A DNA stretch of 64,000 nt from Caldimonas mangrovi (GCF_023721835.1 NZ_JAMKFE010000003.1:310001-374000); one strand, 5' to 3'; shown: positions 1 through 9,618, counted from the first letter of the stretch. Numbers and translations are program-made. The notes: generated by a model from the letters alone, not told the origin.

Positions 1-1
1 T

Positions 2-169
2 CGCCTCGTCGTCGAGCGCCGCTCGATCAGCCGCAGCGATGCGACGACGCGCCTGATGTTCCAGCTCGAATTCGTCGGGTTGTCCCGCCTCGGCTCCAGC
101 CCGCTGCGGGCCTTGAAGGACAATATCCCGGGCTACCAACTGCTGCGCGACGACCGCGCGCAGCCCTGA
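2..169 (+). CDS. lptD: LPS-assembly protein LptD, C-terminal end (5' end outside window)
   Basis: Only the last 55 residues are present. They read FVGLSRLGSSPL then NIPGYQLL, which is the typical end of the LptD beta-barrel. LptD is the outer-membrane translocon that, with LptE, inserts lipopolysaccharide into the outer leaflet. The gene lies nine bases upstream of surA, whose product helps fold LptD, and lptD-surA is a standard gene order in proteobacteria. A distant lptE lies at about 14 kb. The identification rests on this short tail plus context. Confidence 0.85.
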   Translation, partial: RLVVERRSISRSDATTRLMFQLEFVGLSRLGSSPLRALKDNIPGYQLLRDDRAQP

Positions 170-178
170 GACCGACTC

Positions 179-1516
179 ATGACCTGTTTTCTCTTTTTCC
201 GGCGCCGCGCCGCTTGCTGGGCGGCCGCCGTGCTGGCCGGCTGCCTGGCCCTGCCGCTCGCGGCCCAGGCACAGGCGGCCGCGCCGCCACCCACGACCGG
301 CGACTACATCGTCGCGGTGGTCGACCAGGAGCTCGTCACCCACAGCGAGGTGCAGCAGCGCCTGGCTCGCGTCGAGCAGGACGCCACCCGCAACGGCACC
401 CGGCTGCCCCCGCGCGAACAGTTGCGCCGCCAGATCATCGATGCGCTGATCGACGAGCGTGCGCAGCTGTCGCACGCCAAGATCGTGGGCCTGCGTGTCG
501 ACGAGGCCGAGGTCGACCGGGCGGTCGCGAACGTCGCGGCCCAGAACCAGCTGACGTTGCCGCAACTGCGCGACCGCCTGCGCGAGCAGGGCATCGACTT
601 CGCGCGTTTTCGCAACAACGTGCGCGACGAGCTGCTGTTGACCCGGCTGCGCGAGCGTGAAGTGCAGCGCCGCATCAAGGTCACCGATGCCGAAATCGAC
701 GCCTACCTGCGCGAGCTGCGCGGCAACGCGGGGGCACAGACGGAGTACGACATCGCCCAGGTGCTGATCAGCGTGCCTGAAGGCGCCACGCCCCAGCAGG
801 AAGCCGAGCGGCGTGCACGGGCCCAGGAAGTCCTCGACAAGGCCCGCGCCGGCACCCCGTTCGAGGAACTGGTGCGAGATCATTCCGAAGGTCCGAACCG
901 CGAACAGGGTGGCCGCCTCGGCATGCGCCCGGCCGATCGCCTGCCCGACCTGTTCGTGCAGGCGGTCGCGGACCTGAAGGCGGGTGACGTGGCGCCGCAG
1001 CTGTTGCGCTCCGGCGCCGGCTTCCACGTGCTCAAGCTGGCCGACCGCAAGGACCGCCAGGGCCTGGCGATCACCCAGACGCGCGCCCGGCACATCCTGC
1101 TGCGCGTGTCGCCGCAGCTGTCGCAGCAGACCGCGCTGCGCCGGCTGGCCGACTACAAGCAGCGCATCGAGCGCGGCGAGGCCGGTTTTGCACAGCTGGC
1201 GCGCGAGGTCTCCGAAGACGGCAGCGCCCCCCAGGGCGGCGACCTCGGCTGGGCCAACCCGGGGCAGTTCGTGCCGGAGTTCGAGCAGGTGATGAACCAG
1301 CTCGCGGTCGGCAAGATCTCCGAACCCTTCGTGTCGCGTTTCGGCGTGCATCTGGTGCAGGTGACCGAGCGGCGCGACAGCCAGCTCGACGCACGCCAGC
1401 AGCGCGAGCTGGCCACCAACGCACTGCGCGAACGCAAGTTCGACCAGGCCTACGAAGAGTGGGCGCGCGAGATCCGGGCGCAGGCCTACGTCGAGATGCG
1501 CGAACCGCCCCAGTGA
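179..1516 (+). CDS. surA: Periplasmic chaperone / peptidyl-prolyl isomerase SurA
   Basis: 445 residues, normal for SurA. The N-terminus carries a basic stretch and a hydrophobic core ending in AAQAQA, a plausible signal peptide of about 32 residues. A SurA N-terminal helical domain follows (about 40-180), then two parvulin-type rotamase domains (about 187-290 and 298-400). The second contains RARHILLRV and [18 protein letters not shown], the classic parvulin signature. SurA escorts unfolded outer-membrane proteins through the periplasm to the BAM complex. It follows lptD directly, and its stop codon overlaps the GTG start of rsmA, so the two are probably translationally coupled. Confidence 0.95.
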   Translation: MTCFLFFRRRAACWAAAVLAGCLALPLAAQAQAAAPPPTTGDYIVAVVDQELVTHSEVQQRLARVEQDATRNGTRLPPREQLRRQIIDALIDERAQLSHAKIVGLRVDEAEVDRAVANVAAQNQLTLPQLRDRLREQGIDFARFRNNVRDELLLTRLREREVQRRIKVTDAEIDAYLRELRGNAGAQTEYDIAQVLISVPEGATPQQEAERRARAQEVLDKARAGTPFEELVRDHSEGPNREQGGRLGMRPADRLPDLFVQAVADLKAGDVAPQLLRSGAGFHVLKLADRKDRQGLAITQTRARHILLRVSPQLSQQTALRRLADYKQRIERGEAGFAQLAREVSEDGSAPQGGDLGWANPGQFVPEFEQVMNQLAVGKISEPFVSRFGVHLVQVTERRDSQLDARQQRELATNALRERKFDQAYEEWAREIRAQAYVEMREPPQ

Positions 1517-2289
1517 AGCACGTCCCGCGCAAGCGCTTCGGCCAGCACTTTCTTGCCGACACGGCGGTGCTCGACGCCATCGTGCGCGCCATCGCGCCGC
1601 AGCCCGGCGAAGCACTCGTCGAGATCGGCCCCGGCCTCGGCGCGCTGACCGACCCGCTGCTCGAGCGCTGCGAGCGGCTGACGGTGATCGAACTGGACCG
1701 CGACCTGGCCGCCCGGCTGCGCAAGCGCTCCGAACTCACGGTGATCGAGTCCGACGTGCTGCAGGTGGATTTTTGTGCGATTGGCGCGCAAGCGGGCCGC
1801 AAGCTGCGCGTGGTCGGCAACCTGCCCTACAACATCTCGTCGCCGATCGCCTTCCACCTGCTGGCCTACGTCGACGCGATCGAAGACCAGCACTTCATGC
1901 TGCAGAAGGAGGTGGTGGACCGCATGGCTGCCGCCCCTGGTCACAAGGACTACGGCCGACTGAGCGTGATGCTGCAGTGGCGCTACGACATCGAATCGCT
2001 GTTCGAAGTGCCGCCCGAGGCCTTCGAGCCGCCGCCGCGTGTCGATTCCGCCGTCGTGCGCATGGTGCCGCTGCCCGACCCACCCGCCATCGACCCCAAG
2101 CTGCTCGAGGAGATGGTCGCCGTCGCCTTCTCGCAGCGCCGCAAGCTGCTGCGCCACACCCTGGGCCGCTGGCTCGAAGCGCGCGGCCACGCCGAAGCCT
2201 TCGACGTGCAACGCCGCGCCGAGGAAGTCCCGGTCGCCGAATACATCGCGCTCGCGCAGCGCGTCTCAGGCTTCCTGCGAGCAAGCTGA
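1513..2289 (+). CDS. rsmA: 16S rRNA dimethyladenosine transferase RsmA/KsgA
   Basis: Makes the two adjacent N6,N6-dimethyladenosines near the 3' end of 16S rRNA using S-adenosylmethionine. The GTG at 1513 is the preferred start because translation then begins [14 protein letters not shown], the family's N-terminal motif. An upstream ATG at 1459 would add 18 unrelated residues inside surA. Visible motifs are [10 protein letters not shown] (cofactor loop) and NLPYNISSP (catalytic NLPY motif). At 258 residues it has the usual length. The GTGA overlap with surA suggests coupling. Downstream is the tandem repeat array rather than another gene. Confidence 0.95.
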   Translation: MKHVPRKRFGQHFLADTAVLDAIVRAIAPQPGEALVEIGPGLGALTDPLLERCERLTVIELDRDLAARLRKRSELTVIESDVLQVDFCAIGAQAGRKLRVVGNLPYNISSPIAFHLLAYVDAIEDQHFMLQKEVVDRMAAAPGHKDYGRLSVMLQWRYDIESLFEVPPEAFEPPPRVDSAVVRMVPLPDPPAIDPKLLEEMVAVAFSQRRKLLRHTLGRWLEARGHAEAFDVQRRAEEVPVAEYIALAQRVSGFLRAS

Positions 2290-2290
2290 C

Positions 2291-2938
2291 CCAAAGGAAA
2301 AGCGGCCTCAAGGACCGCTCATCTCTCTTGCCGCCGCCGCGGCCCAACGTGCGCATATTGCGAGTGGTGCCACGGATCCGGCTCCGCCGGTCCGCCAGCA
2401 CAGGCGCCCCATAACCAGCGGGCCAAAAGAAAAGCGGCCTCAAGGACCGCTCATCTCTCTTGCCGCCGCCGTGGGCCCAACCTGCGCATATTGCGAATGG
2501 TGCCGCGGATCCGGCTCCGCCGGTCCGCCAGCACAGGCGCCCCATAACCAGCGGGCCCAAAAGAAAAGCGGCCTCAAGGACCGCTCATCTCTCTTGCCGC
2601 CGCCGCGGCCCCAACCTGCGCATATTGCGAATGGTGCCGCGGATCCGGCTCCGCCGGTCCGCCAGCACAGGCGCCCCATAACCAGCGGACCAAAAGAAAA
2701 GCGGCCTCAAGGACCGCTCATCTCTCTTGCCGCCGCCGCGGCCCCAACCTGCGCATATTGCGAGTGGTGCCGCGGATCCGGCTCCGCCGGTCCGCCAGCA
2801 CAGGCGCCCCATAACCAGCGGACCAAAAGAAAAGCGGCCTCAAGGACCGCTCATCTCTCTTGCCGCCGCCGCAGCCCCAACCTGCGCATATTGCGAGTGG
2901 TGCCGCGGATCCGGCTCCGCCGGTCCGCCAGCACCGCC
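2291..2938. repeat. Tandem array of five 132-134 bp repeats
   Basis: Five near-identical units lie head to tail. AGCGGCCT begins at 2301, 2433, 2567, 2700 and 2833, and GGATCCGGCTCCGCCGGTCC begins at 2374, 2507, 2641, 2774 and 2907, giving periods of 132-134 bp. Each unit holds two imperfect hairpins: one around AGCGGCCTCAAGGACCGCT and one around GGATCCGGCTCCGCCGGTCC. The last unit breaks off and continues into a second GC-rich palindromic module. Units differ at only a few positions, implying recent amplification. Every frame is open for long stretches, but the codons simply follow the repeat, so no protein is called. There are no unique spacers, so this is not CRISPR. Confidence 0.9.
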
Positions 2939-2974
2939 CCCTGGGGGGCGCGCGCAGCGCGTAGGGGGGGACCC
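2936..2974. repeat. GC-rich palindromic intergenic module
   Basis: A CCCCCTGGGGGG palindrome is followed by GCGCGCAGCGCG and a G-run. The same composite (GGATCC hairpin, then this module) appears in both arms of the fur-hprK gap at about 20.1-20.36 kb. It is therefore a dispersed REP-like element of this genome and not part of a gene. Confidence 0.7.
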
Positions 2975-3127
2975 TTCTACGCCGCCGCCAGCCAGCAAGC
3001 GGTATCGAACGCGCTGCTCATCAGCGGCATGTTGGTGCCGAAAGCTGGATTGCTGCCGCTCTTCGAAGGCTTGGCGGCCGTCCCCGCCTTGCCGGCATTG
3101 ATCTCGCTGTTCTGGGCCACTTCGTTG

Positions 3128-3162
3128 GCCCGCTCCCATGACCCGATTTCCTGGGAGCGGGC
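3128..3162 (-). terminator. Hairpin at the end of the RNase/barstar pair
   Basis: GCCCGCTCCCA (3128-3138) and TGGGAGCGGGC (3152-3162) form a perfect 11-bp stem with a 13-base loop. It begins inside the barstar stop codon on the minus strand. No U-run follows, so it may act as an RNA-stabilising or weak termination hairpin rather than a classic terminator. Confidence 0.5.
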
Positions 3163-3557
3163 TACAGAAAAGAATAGAAGCACCTGAACGGTATCTTGCG
3201 GTCCGCCCAGTAGTCGGCGGCGTCGCGGAAGACGTCCAGCAACTGCTCGCGCGCCTCGCGGTCGAAGCGCGGGTTGTCGGGGATCTGTTCGAGCACGACG
3301 ATGAAGCCCGGCTGCTGCCCGGCCTTGTGCACCAGGTCGGTCATGCAGTCGTACAGCGCGTCGAAGTTCTTGCCGAAGTGGGGCGGGAACAGGAACGACT
3401 GCGCGATGCTTTCCAGCACCTCCTGCTTGGTCTGGACGTTGCCCAGGTTCGCGTACAGGAAGTGCTGACCGGTGTCTTGCGCGGTCTGCATCAGGTCTTC
3501 CACGCGGAATGCGCGGATGGCCTGGACGATGTTCGGACGGACGGTCTGCAAAAGCAT
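3162..3557 (-). CDS. Barstar-family ribonuclease inhibitor
   Basis: 131 residues with barstar-family features: a YANLGNVQTKQEVLESIAQS segment, then PPHFGKNFDALYDCMTDL, and a C-terminal IPFRCFYSFL. Barstar proteins bind the active site of barnase-type RNases in the cytoplasm and so protect the producer. The ATG at 3557 is preferred because AAAGAGGGG lies nine bases upstream; an in-frame GTG at 3581 would place that site inside the gene. The gene follows a secreted RNase gene by 27 bases on the same strand, matching the toxin/immunity arrangement of barnase and barstar. Whether it inhibits this particular RNase is inferred from adjacency. Confidence 0.85.
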   Translation of the reverse strand: MLLQTVRPNIVQAIRAFRVEDLMQTAQDTGQHFLYANLGNVQTKQEVLESIAQSFLFPPHFGKNFDALYDCMTDLVHKAGQQPGFIVVLEQIPDNPRFDREAREQLLDVFRDAADYWADRKIPFRCFYSFL

Positions 3558-3584
3558 GGTCACGATCCCCTCTTTAGTCACGAT

Positions 3585-4010
3585 TCATTCGACGATCCGG
3601 CGAAAGCTCGCATAGTGGTCGTCGGTGTAGTAGCAGTTGTCAGGGGATCGCCGGACTTCGCCGCCGCACACGATGCGCCGGGGCCCGCGGTGCCGAACAC
3701 CGGGCGTCCTGACCGTGTACTCGCGGTAATAACCACGCGGATGGGCCGGCAGCAACCGCTCGCGGTTGAAGAAGACCGTTCCGTCCTTTTCGTAGGGGAA
3801 GGGGCCTCCCTTGCGAATGAGTCGGTGGGTTTCCTGTGCCTGCCTGGGCAGATCCGCGAACGCGACGGCTGGTAGACCGGCTGCTGCCTCCGGTGCCTCG
3901 CCCTTGGCGAGGGCGGGACACGGACCCAGTGCAACCAGGACCGCTGTGGCGGTAGTGACTCCTAACTTTTGGAGCGACTGCCACCGCAGTGACCGAGTAG
4001 CGGATGCCAC
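3585..4010 (-). CDS. Secreted guanyl-specific ribonuclease (barnase / RNase Sa family)
   Basis: 141 residues starting at a GTG preceded by AGGGA. A signal peptide is likely (hydrophobic stretch at about 16-33 ending PALAKG). The mature part matches microbial RNase N1/T1/Sa enzymes: PRGYYREYTV with the putative catalytic base Glu97, PRRIVCGG with Arg111/112, and the acid His132 in TDDHYASFRRI. Cys115 and Cys126 could form a disulfide. These enzymes cut RNA 3' of guanosine. The following barstar-like gene would provide protection. The product could be a digestive exoenzyme or an antibacterial toxin; there is no secretion-system or polymorphic-toxin domain, so simple Sec export is the plain reading. 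Confidence 0.85.
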   Translation of the reverse strand: MASATRSLRWQSLQKLGVTTATAVLVALGPCPALAKGEAPEAAAGLPAVAFADLPRQAQETHRLIRKGGPFPYEKDGTVFFNRERLLPAHPRGYYREYTVRTPGVRHRGPRRIVCGGEVRRSPDNCYYTDDHYASFRRIVE

Positions 4011-4188
4011 GGGTTTTCCCTGAAAACTGAAGGCGAGATGGTACCGGTTCGGGGCTTAAACCACAAGGTCGTGCCTCATATTGCAGCAGTCTCCGAGCGC
4101 TGTGCAGGGATTTGTTGTGAGTGCTCGCTATCTGTTTTTGTTCTATTCTTCCTGGAAGCGAGGGGCGTTTCTCCGTTCCGAAACAAGG

Positions 4189-4215
4189 GCCGCAGCGCTG
4201 TTTGTGCGCTGCGGC
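4189..4215 (-). terminator. Rho-independent terminator of maeB
   Basis: GCCGCAGCGC and GCGCTGCGGC form a perfect 10-bp stem with a 7-base loop, 15 bases after the maeB stop. On the minus strand it is followed by CCTTGTTT, a short U-rich tail. Between this hairpin and the RNase gene nothing else is evident apart from room for the RNase promoter. Confidence 0.65.
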
Positions 4216-4229
4216 ACCCTGTTGGAACG

Positions 4230-6524
4230 TCAGCGCGCGGCGTTGGCGTCGGCGACCGTCAGCGCGGTCATGTTGACGATGCGGCGCACCGTGGCCGAGG
4301 GCGTCAGGATGTGCACCGGCTTCGCCGCGCCGAGCAGCACGGGGCCGATGGCGATGCCGCCGCCGGCGGCGGTTTTCAGCAGGTTGTAGCTGATGTTGGC
4401 CGCGTCGATGTTGGGCAGCACCAGCAGGTTGGCTTCGCCGGCCAGCGTGCTGTTGGGCATCAGTTCGCGCCGGTGCGCGGCGTCGAGCGCCACGTCGCCA
4501 TGCATCTCGCCATCCGCTTCGAGCCAGGGGGCACGCTGGCGCACGATTTCCAGCGCCTGGCGCATCTTCAGCGCCGACGGCTGGTTGCTCGAGCCGAAGT
4601 TGGAGTGCGACAGCAGCGCCGCCTTGGGGTGCAGGCCGAAGCGCATCATTTCTTCGGCGGCCAGCACGGTGATCTCGGCGAGCTGTTCGGCGCTCGGGTC
4701 GTAGTTGATGTGCGTGTCGACCAGCATCACCTGCCGCGTCGGCAGGATCAGCATGTTCATGCACGCATAGACGTTCACGCCCTCGCGCCGGCCGATGACC
4801 TGGTCGATGTACGGCAGGTGCATCCCGGCAGTGCCCCACGTGCCGCACAGCATGCCGTCGACTTCGCCCTTGTGCAGCAGCATCGCGCCGATCAGCGTCA
4901 GGCGCCGTCGCATCTCGATCTTCGCCAACTGCGCAGTGACGCCCTTGCGCTCGGTCATGCGGTGGTAGGTTTGCCAGTAGTCGCGGTAGCGGTGGTCGAA
5001 CTCGGTGTTGACGACGTCGTAGTCACGGCCTTCCTGCAGGCGCAGCCCGAAGCGCTCGGCGCGCTGCTGGATGATCTCGGGACGGCCAATCAGCGTCGGC
5101 CGTGCCAGGCCTTCGTCGACCACCACCTGCACCGCGCGCAGCACGCGCTCCTCCTCGCCTTCGCAGTAGGCAACGCGCTTGTGCTCGGCGCGTTTGGCCA
5201 CCGCGAAGATCGGCTTCATCGTCGTACCGGAGGCATAGACGAAGCTTTGCAGCTTCTCGCGGTAGGCGTCCATGTCGGGCACCGGGCGCAGCGCGACGCC
5301 GGAATCGACCGCCGCCTGTGCGACCGCAGGCGCGATGCGCATCATCAGCCGCGGGTCGAAGGGTTTGGGGATCAGGTACTCGGGGCCGAAGCTCAAGGTG
5401 GCGCCGGCATACGCGGCTGCGACCACCTCGCTCTGTTCGGCCTGCGCGAGCTCGGCGATCGCGTGCACCGCGGCGACTTCCATCTCGTCGGTGATCGTGG
5501 TCGCGCCGGAATCCAGCGCGCCACGGAAGATGTACGGAAAACACAGGACGTTGTTGACCTGGTTCGGGTAGTCGGTGCGCCCGGTCGCCATGATGGCGTC
5601 GTCGCGCACCGCGGCCACGTCCTCGGGCAGGATCTCGGGCGTCGGGTTGGCCAGCGCGAAGATCAGCGGCTTGGCGGCCATGCGCTGCACCATCGCCGGC
5701 TTCAGCACGCCGCCGGCTGACAGGCCGAGGAAGATGTCGGCGCCGTCGATCACCTCGGCGAGCGTGCGCTGCTCGGTGACCTGTGCGAACTGGGCCTTGT
5801 CAGGATCCATCAGTTCGGTGCGGCCTTGGTAGACGACGCCGGCGAGGTCGGTCAGCCAGATGTTTTCGCGCGGCAGGCCCAGCTTGATGAGCAGGTTGAC
5901 GCAGGCCAGCGCTGCGGCACCGGCGCCGGACGTGACGAGTTTCACGTTCCGGATGTCCTTGCCGACCACCTTCAGGCCGTTCAGCGCGGCGGCACCGACG
6001 ACGATGGCCGTGCCGTGCTGGTCGTCGTGAAAGACCGGGATCTTCATGCGCTCGCGCAGCTTGCGCTCGACGTAGAAGCAGTCCGGCGCCTTGATGTCCT
6101 CGAGATTGATGCCGCCGAAGGTCGGCTCCAGTGCCGCGATCACGTCGACCAGCTTGTCGAGGTCGCGCTCGTTGATCTCGATGTCGAACACGTCGATGCC
6201 GGCGAACTTCTTGAACAGCACCCCCTTGCCTTCCATCACCGGCTTGGCCGCCAGCGGGCCGATGTCGCCCAGGCCCAGCACCGCGGTGCCGTTGGTGACG
6301 ACCGCGACGAGGTTGCCGCGCGAGGTGTAGCGGAAGGCGTTGACGGGGTTGTCGACGATCTCTTCGCAGGCGGCAGCGACGCCCGGCGAGTACGCCAGCG
6401 CGAGGTCGCGCTGGTTCACCAGCGACTTGGTCGCGGCGATGGCGATCTTGCCCGGGGTCGGGAACTCGTGATATTCGAGCGCGGCGCGGCGCAGCTCGGC
6501 ACGTTTTTCTTCGGGGCTGGGCAT
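4230..6524 (-). CDS. maeB: NADP-dependent malic enzyme, MaeB type with phosphotransacetylase-like domain
   Basis: 764 residues, the usual size of MaeB hybrids. The start at 6524 gives [13 protein letters not shown] and has AAGGA five bases upstream. The N-terminal half is malic enzyme: [38 protein letters not shown] and the dinucleotide-binding segment [16 protein letters not shown]. The C-terminal half (about 430-764) resembles phosphate acetyltransferase, which in this family is thought to be regulatory. It oxidatively decarboxylates malate to pyruvate, supplying pyruvate and NADPH during growth on C4 dicarboxylates. It is divergently transcribed from a DctS-like kinase, which supports that role. 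Confidence 0.95.
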   Translation of the reverse strand: MPSPEEKRAELRRAALEYHEFPTPGKIAIAATKSLVNQRDLALAYSPGVAAACEEIVDNPVNAFRYTSRGNLVAVVTNGTAVLGLGDIGPLAAKPVMEGKGVLFKKFAGIDVFDIEINERDLDKLVDVIAALEPTFGGINLEDIKAPDCFYVERKLRERMKIPVFHDDQHGTAIVVGAAALNGLKVVGKDIRNVKLVTSGAGAAALACVNLLIKLGLPRENIWLTDLAGVVYQGRTELMDPDKAQFAQVTEQRTLAEVIDGADIFLGLSAGGVLKPAMVQRMAAKPLIFALANPTPEILPEDVAAVRDDAIMATGRTDYPNQVNNVLCFPYIFRGALDSGATTITDEMEVAAVHAIAELAQAEQSEVVAAAYAGATLSFGPEYLIPKPFDPRLMMRIAPAVAQAAVDSGVALRPVPDMDAYREKLQSFVYASGTTMKPIFAVAKRAEHKRVAYCEGEEERVLRAVQVVVDEGLARPTLIGRPEIIQQRAERFGLRLQEGRDYDVVNTEFDHRYRDYWQTYHRMTERKGVTAQLAKIEMRRRLTLIGAMLLHKGEVDGMLCGTWGTAGMHLPYIDQVIGRREGVNVYACMNMLILPTRQVMLVDTHINYDPSAEQLAEITVLAAEEMMRFGLHPKAALLSHSNFGSSNQPSALKMRQALEIVRQRAPWLEADGEMHGDVALDAAHRRELMPNSTLAGEANLLVLPNIDAANISYNLLKTAAGGGIAIGPVLLGAAKPVHILTPSATVRRIVNMTALTVADANAAR

Positions 6525-6846
6525 GAAGGTCCTTCGCGGTGATACGGGGCTGCCGGAGGCCACGCACGCGATGCGGATCGACAGCCGTTTGAAAGCTGGA
6601 TGGACGCGCCCGGCGCGAGGCGGGGGAACGATTGTAGGAGTGCGCGGCGGCTGGCGTACATCGTGTGTCCGCCATTCGCGACATCGGTCCATGTGCGGTG
6701 TGCATGGCCCGTCCGGTCGCGCCGAGCAGTGTGGCAAACCGGCCGGCCGGGAGACATGCGCAAAAGTGCGTACGAGGGTTCGTGCTGCGGTTGGCAATAG
6801 TGGAGGGCGTGCGGTCGCCATCGAGGGCGCCGCGCGCCACAATCCC
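6525..6846. promoter_or_regulatory. Divergent intergenic region maeB / sensor kinase
   Basis: 322 bases with no credible gene. On the minus strand TACAAT around 6633-6638 could be a -10 element for maeB, but no good -35 accompanies it. On the plus strand CACAAT sits just before the kinase ATG. The region should hold promoters and any DctR-like binding site, but no clear operator palindrome was found. Confidence 0.4.
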
Positions 6847-8934
6847 ATGATGCCCGCCGAGCCTTTGCCGCCGCCCAAACCGCGCAGCCTGCGACGCGCC
6901 CTGCCATGGGTCGCGCTGGTCGGGCTGCTCGCGGTGGCGCAGACCGCCCTGGTGCGTCTGACCCTCGACTACGAATCGTCGCAGGCGCAGGAGCACGTCG
7001 AACGTACCGCGGCAGCGGCTGCCGCCGAGGTCAAGCAAAGCTTCGGGCGCGACTTGCAGAACCTGCAGGCGCTGCTGTGGAACGACCCGCCGTTGTCGCA
7101 GTGGCGCATCGACACCTCCGACCTGCTGCGCTCACGTCGCGAGCTGGTGCGCATCGAGCGGCGCGCGCTCGACTTCGAACTGCTGCACGCCGTCGACTCG
7201 CCCTACCGGCGCCCGGTGTTCACGCAGCTGCCGCGTGAAGACATCGACGTCGATGCCGAGGTGGCCTGCTCCACGGCCAAGCGGTTGTCGGGCCCGGCCT
7301 ATTCGCGCAGCTACTTCGTGCCGCTGGCCGGCGGTCTCGGCGTCGAGCTGCTCGACGTGTGCCTGCCGATGCTCACGCGCGGCGAACTGAGCGGCTACAT
7401 GGTCGCCTCCTATGCACTGCAGAGCGTGCTGGTCGAGGCCACCACCCCCGAAAACCGCAAGGGCCACGAACTGGCCTTCGTCGAGGGCGACGGCACCCGG
7501 CTGGCGCGCTCCGGCAGCATCGAGCGGGGGCGCGGCGTGTTCGTCGCACAGCGCATCATCGACCTGCCCGGCACGTCGTTGCAATTGCGACTCGACAGTG
7601 CCACCGGCGAGCCGGACCTGATCCCCAACCTCGCCACTGCGCTGGTGCTGGGCCTGTCGCTCGCGCTGAGCGCCGTCGTGCTGCTGCTGGTGCGCGACGT
7701 GCGCAAGCGCGCCGAGGCCGAAAGCAGCCTCGCCGAAGCACTGGCGTTTCGCAAGGCGATGGAAGACTCGCTGGTCACCGGCTTGCGCGCCCGCGACCTC
7801 GACGGCCGCATCACCTACGTCAACCCGGCCTTCTGCGAGATGGTCGGATTCTCGGCCCCTGAACTGATCGGCAAGATGACGGCGGAAGACCCACCGCCGT
7901 ACTGGCCGCCGGAGATGGTCGCCGAGTACAGCCGCCGCCAGCAGGTGCGCCTGGCCGGGGAGGCGCCGCCGCGCGAAGGCTACGAGACCGTCTTCATGCG
8001 CCGCAGCGGCGAACGCTTCCCGGTGATGGTGTTCGAGGCGCCGCTGGTCGACGGGCAGGGCCGGCACACCGGCTGGATGGGGGCGATGCTCGACATCAGC
8101 GCGCAGCGGCGCGTCGAGGAGCTGTCGCGTCAGCAGCACGAGAAGCTGCAGGCCACCGCGCGGCTCGCCACCGTCGGCGAAATGGCGTCGATGCTGAGCC
8201 ACGAGCTGAACCAGCCGCTGGCGGCGATCTCCAGCTATGCGACGGGCTCGATCAACCTGATGCAGGACGGCAGCGTCGACGCCGACACGCAGCGCATGAT
8301 CCGCCAGGCCATCGAGCGCATCGCCGAGCAGGCCGAGCGCGCCGGCCGCGTGATCAAGAGCGTGCACGACTTCGTGCGACGGCGCGAACACCTGCGCGAA
8401 GCGATCCGTGCCGACCATCTGATCGAGACCGTGATGCCGCTGGTGGGCCTGCAGGCCCGCAAGAGCGGCACCCGCATCGAGATCGACGTGCCGCGGCCGC
8501 CGGCCGCCATGCCGCGCGTGGTGTGCGACCGCACGATGGTCGAGCAGGTGCTGCTCAACCTCGCGCGCAACGGCATCCAGGCGATGGAGGAGGTGCCGCG
8601 CGAGCACCGCGTGCTGCGCTTCCAGGTGCGCCAGCCGCATCCGCGCTGGGTAGAGTTCAGCGTGATCGACCACGGCGGCGGCGTTGCACCCGAGGTGGCC
8701 GAGCGCCTGTTCACGCCCTTTTTCACCACCAAGAGCGAAGGCATGGGCCTGGGCCTGAGCCTGTGCCGCACGGTGGTGGAGCAGCACGGCGGCGCTCTGG
8801 TGTTCGAGAACCTGCCGCAAACCCAGGGGGGCGGCACGCAATTTCGGTTTACGCTTGCAGCAGAAGCCAACAGCGCTGCCAGCCGCGAGGCGGCAGCCGC
8901 CGGTGTACGACCCGAGCCCCATCTGAACCCATGA
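6847..8934 (+). CDS. Membrane sensor histidine kinase, DctS/FixL-like
   Basis: 695 residues from the ATG at 6847 (a second ATG follows at once). One transmembrane helix lies at about 18-37, a periplasmic sensor domain of about 220 residues follows, and a second helix lies at about 258-283. Then come a PAS domain (ITYVNPAFCEMVGFS), a dimerisation domain with His452 in SHELNQPL, and an ATPase domain with NLARNGIQAMEE and GMGLGLSLCRT. It would autophosphorylate and pass phosphate to the next gene's product, with which it overlaps by ATGA. The layout matches DctS of Rhodobacter capsulatus, which senses C4 dicarboxylates; adjacency to maeB fits, but the ligand is inferred. Confidence 0.85.
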   Translation: MMPAEPLPPPKPRSLRRALPWVALVGLLAVAQTALVRLTLDYESSQAQEHVERTAAAAAAEVKQSFGRDLQNLQALLWNDPPLSQWRIDTSDLLRSRRELVRIERRALDFELLHAVDSPYRRPVFTQLPREDIDVDAEVACSTAKRLSGPAYSRSYFVPLAGGLGVELLDVCLPMLTRGELSGYMVASYALQSVLVEATTPENRKGHELAFVEGDGTRLARSGSIERGRGVFVAQRIIDLPGTSLQLRLDSATGEPDLIPNLATALVLGLSLALSAVVLLLVRDVRKRAEAESSLAEALAFRKAMEDSLVTGLRARDLDGRITYVNPAFCEMVGFSAPELIGKMTAEDPPPYWPPEMVAEYSRRQQVRLAGEAPPREGYETVFMRRSGERFPVMVFEAPLVDGQGRHTGWMGAMLDISAQRRVEELSRQQHEKLQATARLATVGEMASMLSHELNQPLAAISSYATGSINLMQDGSVDADTQRMIRQAIERIAEQAERAGRVIKSVHDFVRRREHLREAIRADHLIETVMPLVGLQARKSGTRIEIDVPRPPAAMPRVVCDRTMVEQVLLNLARNGIQAMEEVPREHRVLRFQVRQPHPRWVEFSVIDHGGGVAPEVAERLFTPFFTTKSEGMGLGLSLCRTVVEQHGGALVFENLPQTQGGGTQFRFTLAAEANSAASREAAAAGVRPEPHLNP

Positions 8935-9584
8935 GCCACGCGCCCCAAGCCATTCCCACCGTCTATCTGGTCGACGACGAGGACGTGCTGCGCGATGCCC
9001 TTGCGTGGCTGCTGCGCTCGCGTCGGCTGCTGTCAGAGGGCTACGCCTCGGCCGAGGCCTTCGAGGCCATGCTCGAGCAGCGCAGCACGCACGGCCCGTA
9101 TGTGCCGCGCGACCCCTGCTGCCTGCTGCTCGACGTGCGCATGCCCGGCATGAGCGGGCTGGCGCTGTTTGACCGGCTGATCGAGCGTGGGCTCACCGAG
9201 GTGATGCCGGTGATCTTCCTGACCGGCCACGCTGACGTGCCGACCGCGGTGGCGGCGGTCAAGCGAGGGGCCTTCGACTTCGTCGAGAAGCCGTTTTCTG
9301 ACAACGCGCTGGTCGACCGTGTCGAGCAGGCGCTGGCTCGCAGTGCCGAGGTGATCGCGCAGCGGCGCGACGCACAAAGCGTGCAGCGCAAGCTCGCCGA
9401 CCTGACCGACCGTGAACGCGACGTGATGCGTCTGGTGATCGCCGGCCGGCCGAACAAGCTGATCGCCGATGACCTGGACATCAGCGTGCGCACGGTCGAA
9501 GTCCACCGGGCCCGCGTGTTCGAGAAGATGGACGTCAAGTCCGCAGTCGAACTGGCCAACCTGCTGCGCGACGCCAGGCTGTAA
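8931..9584 (+). CDS. Response regulator, FixJ/DctR type
   Basis: 217 residues: a receiver domain with acidic pocket VDDED and phospho-acceptor Asp68 in LLLDVRMPG, then a LuxR-type helix-turn-helix (LTDRERDVMRLVIAGRPNK to VEVHRARVFEKM). The start overlaps the kinase stop as ATGA, so the two are cotranscribed and coupled. FixJ-type regulators activate transcription when phosphorylated. Likely targets are C4-dicarboxylate uptake genes, possibly including the divergent maeB, but no binding site could be assigned. Confidence 0.9.
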   Translation: MSHAPQAIPTVYLVDDEDVLRDALAWLLRSRRLLSEGYASAEAFEAMLEQRSTHGPYVPRDPCCLLLDVRMPGMSGLALFDRLIERGLTEVMPVIFLTGHADVPTAVAAVKRGAFDFVEKPFSDNALVDRVEQALARSAEVIAQRRDAQSVQRKLADLTDRERDVMRLVIAGRPNKLIADDLDISVRTVEVHRARVFEKMDVKSAVELANLLRDARL

Positions 9585-9618
9585 GGCCGCCTTGTCCCGG
9601 CCGGCGCGACAATGCGGC

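Noticed and set aside
2291-2938. CRISPR array
   Set aside because: The units are 133 bp and identical throughout, with no variable spacers, and no cas gene is near.
2977-3183. 68-residue minus-strand frame after the barstar gene
   Set aside because: It starts inside the barstar gene, runs through the strong hairpin and has no recognisable features or ribosome site.
2039-3187. Long plus-strand frame through the tandem array, with several minus-strand frames
   Set aside because: It begins inside rsmA in another frame and then translates the repeats. The repetitive peptide has no domain, and the DNA looks like structured intergenic repeats.
4038-6542. Plus-strand frames opposite maeB
   Set aside because: Shadow frames: MaeB is colinear with its family along the whole opposite strand.
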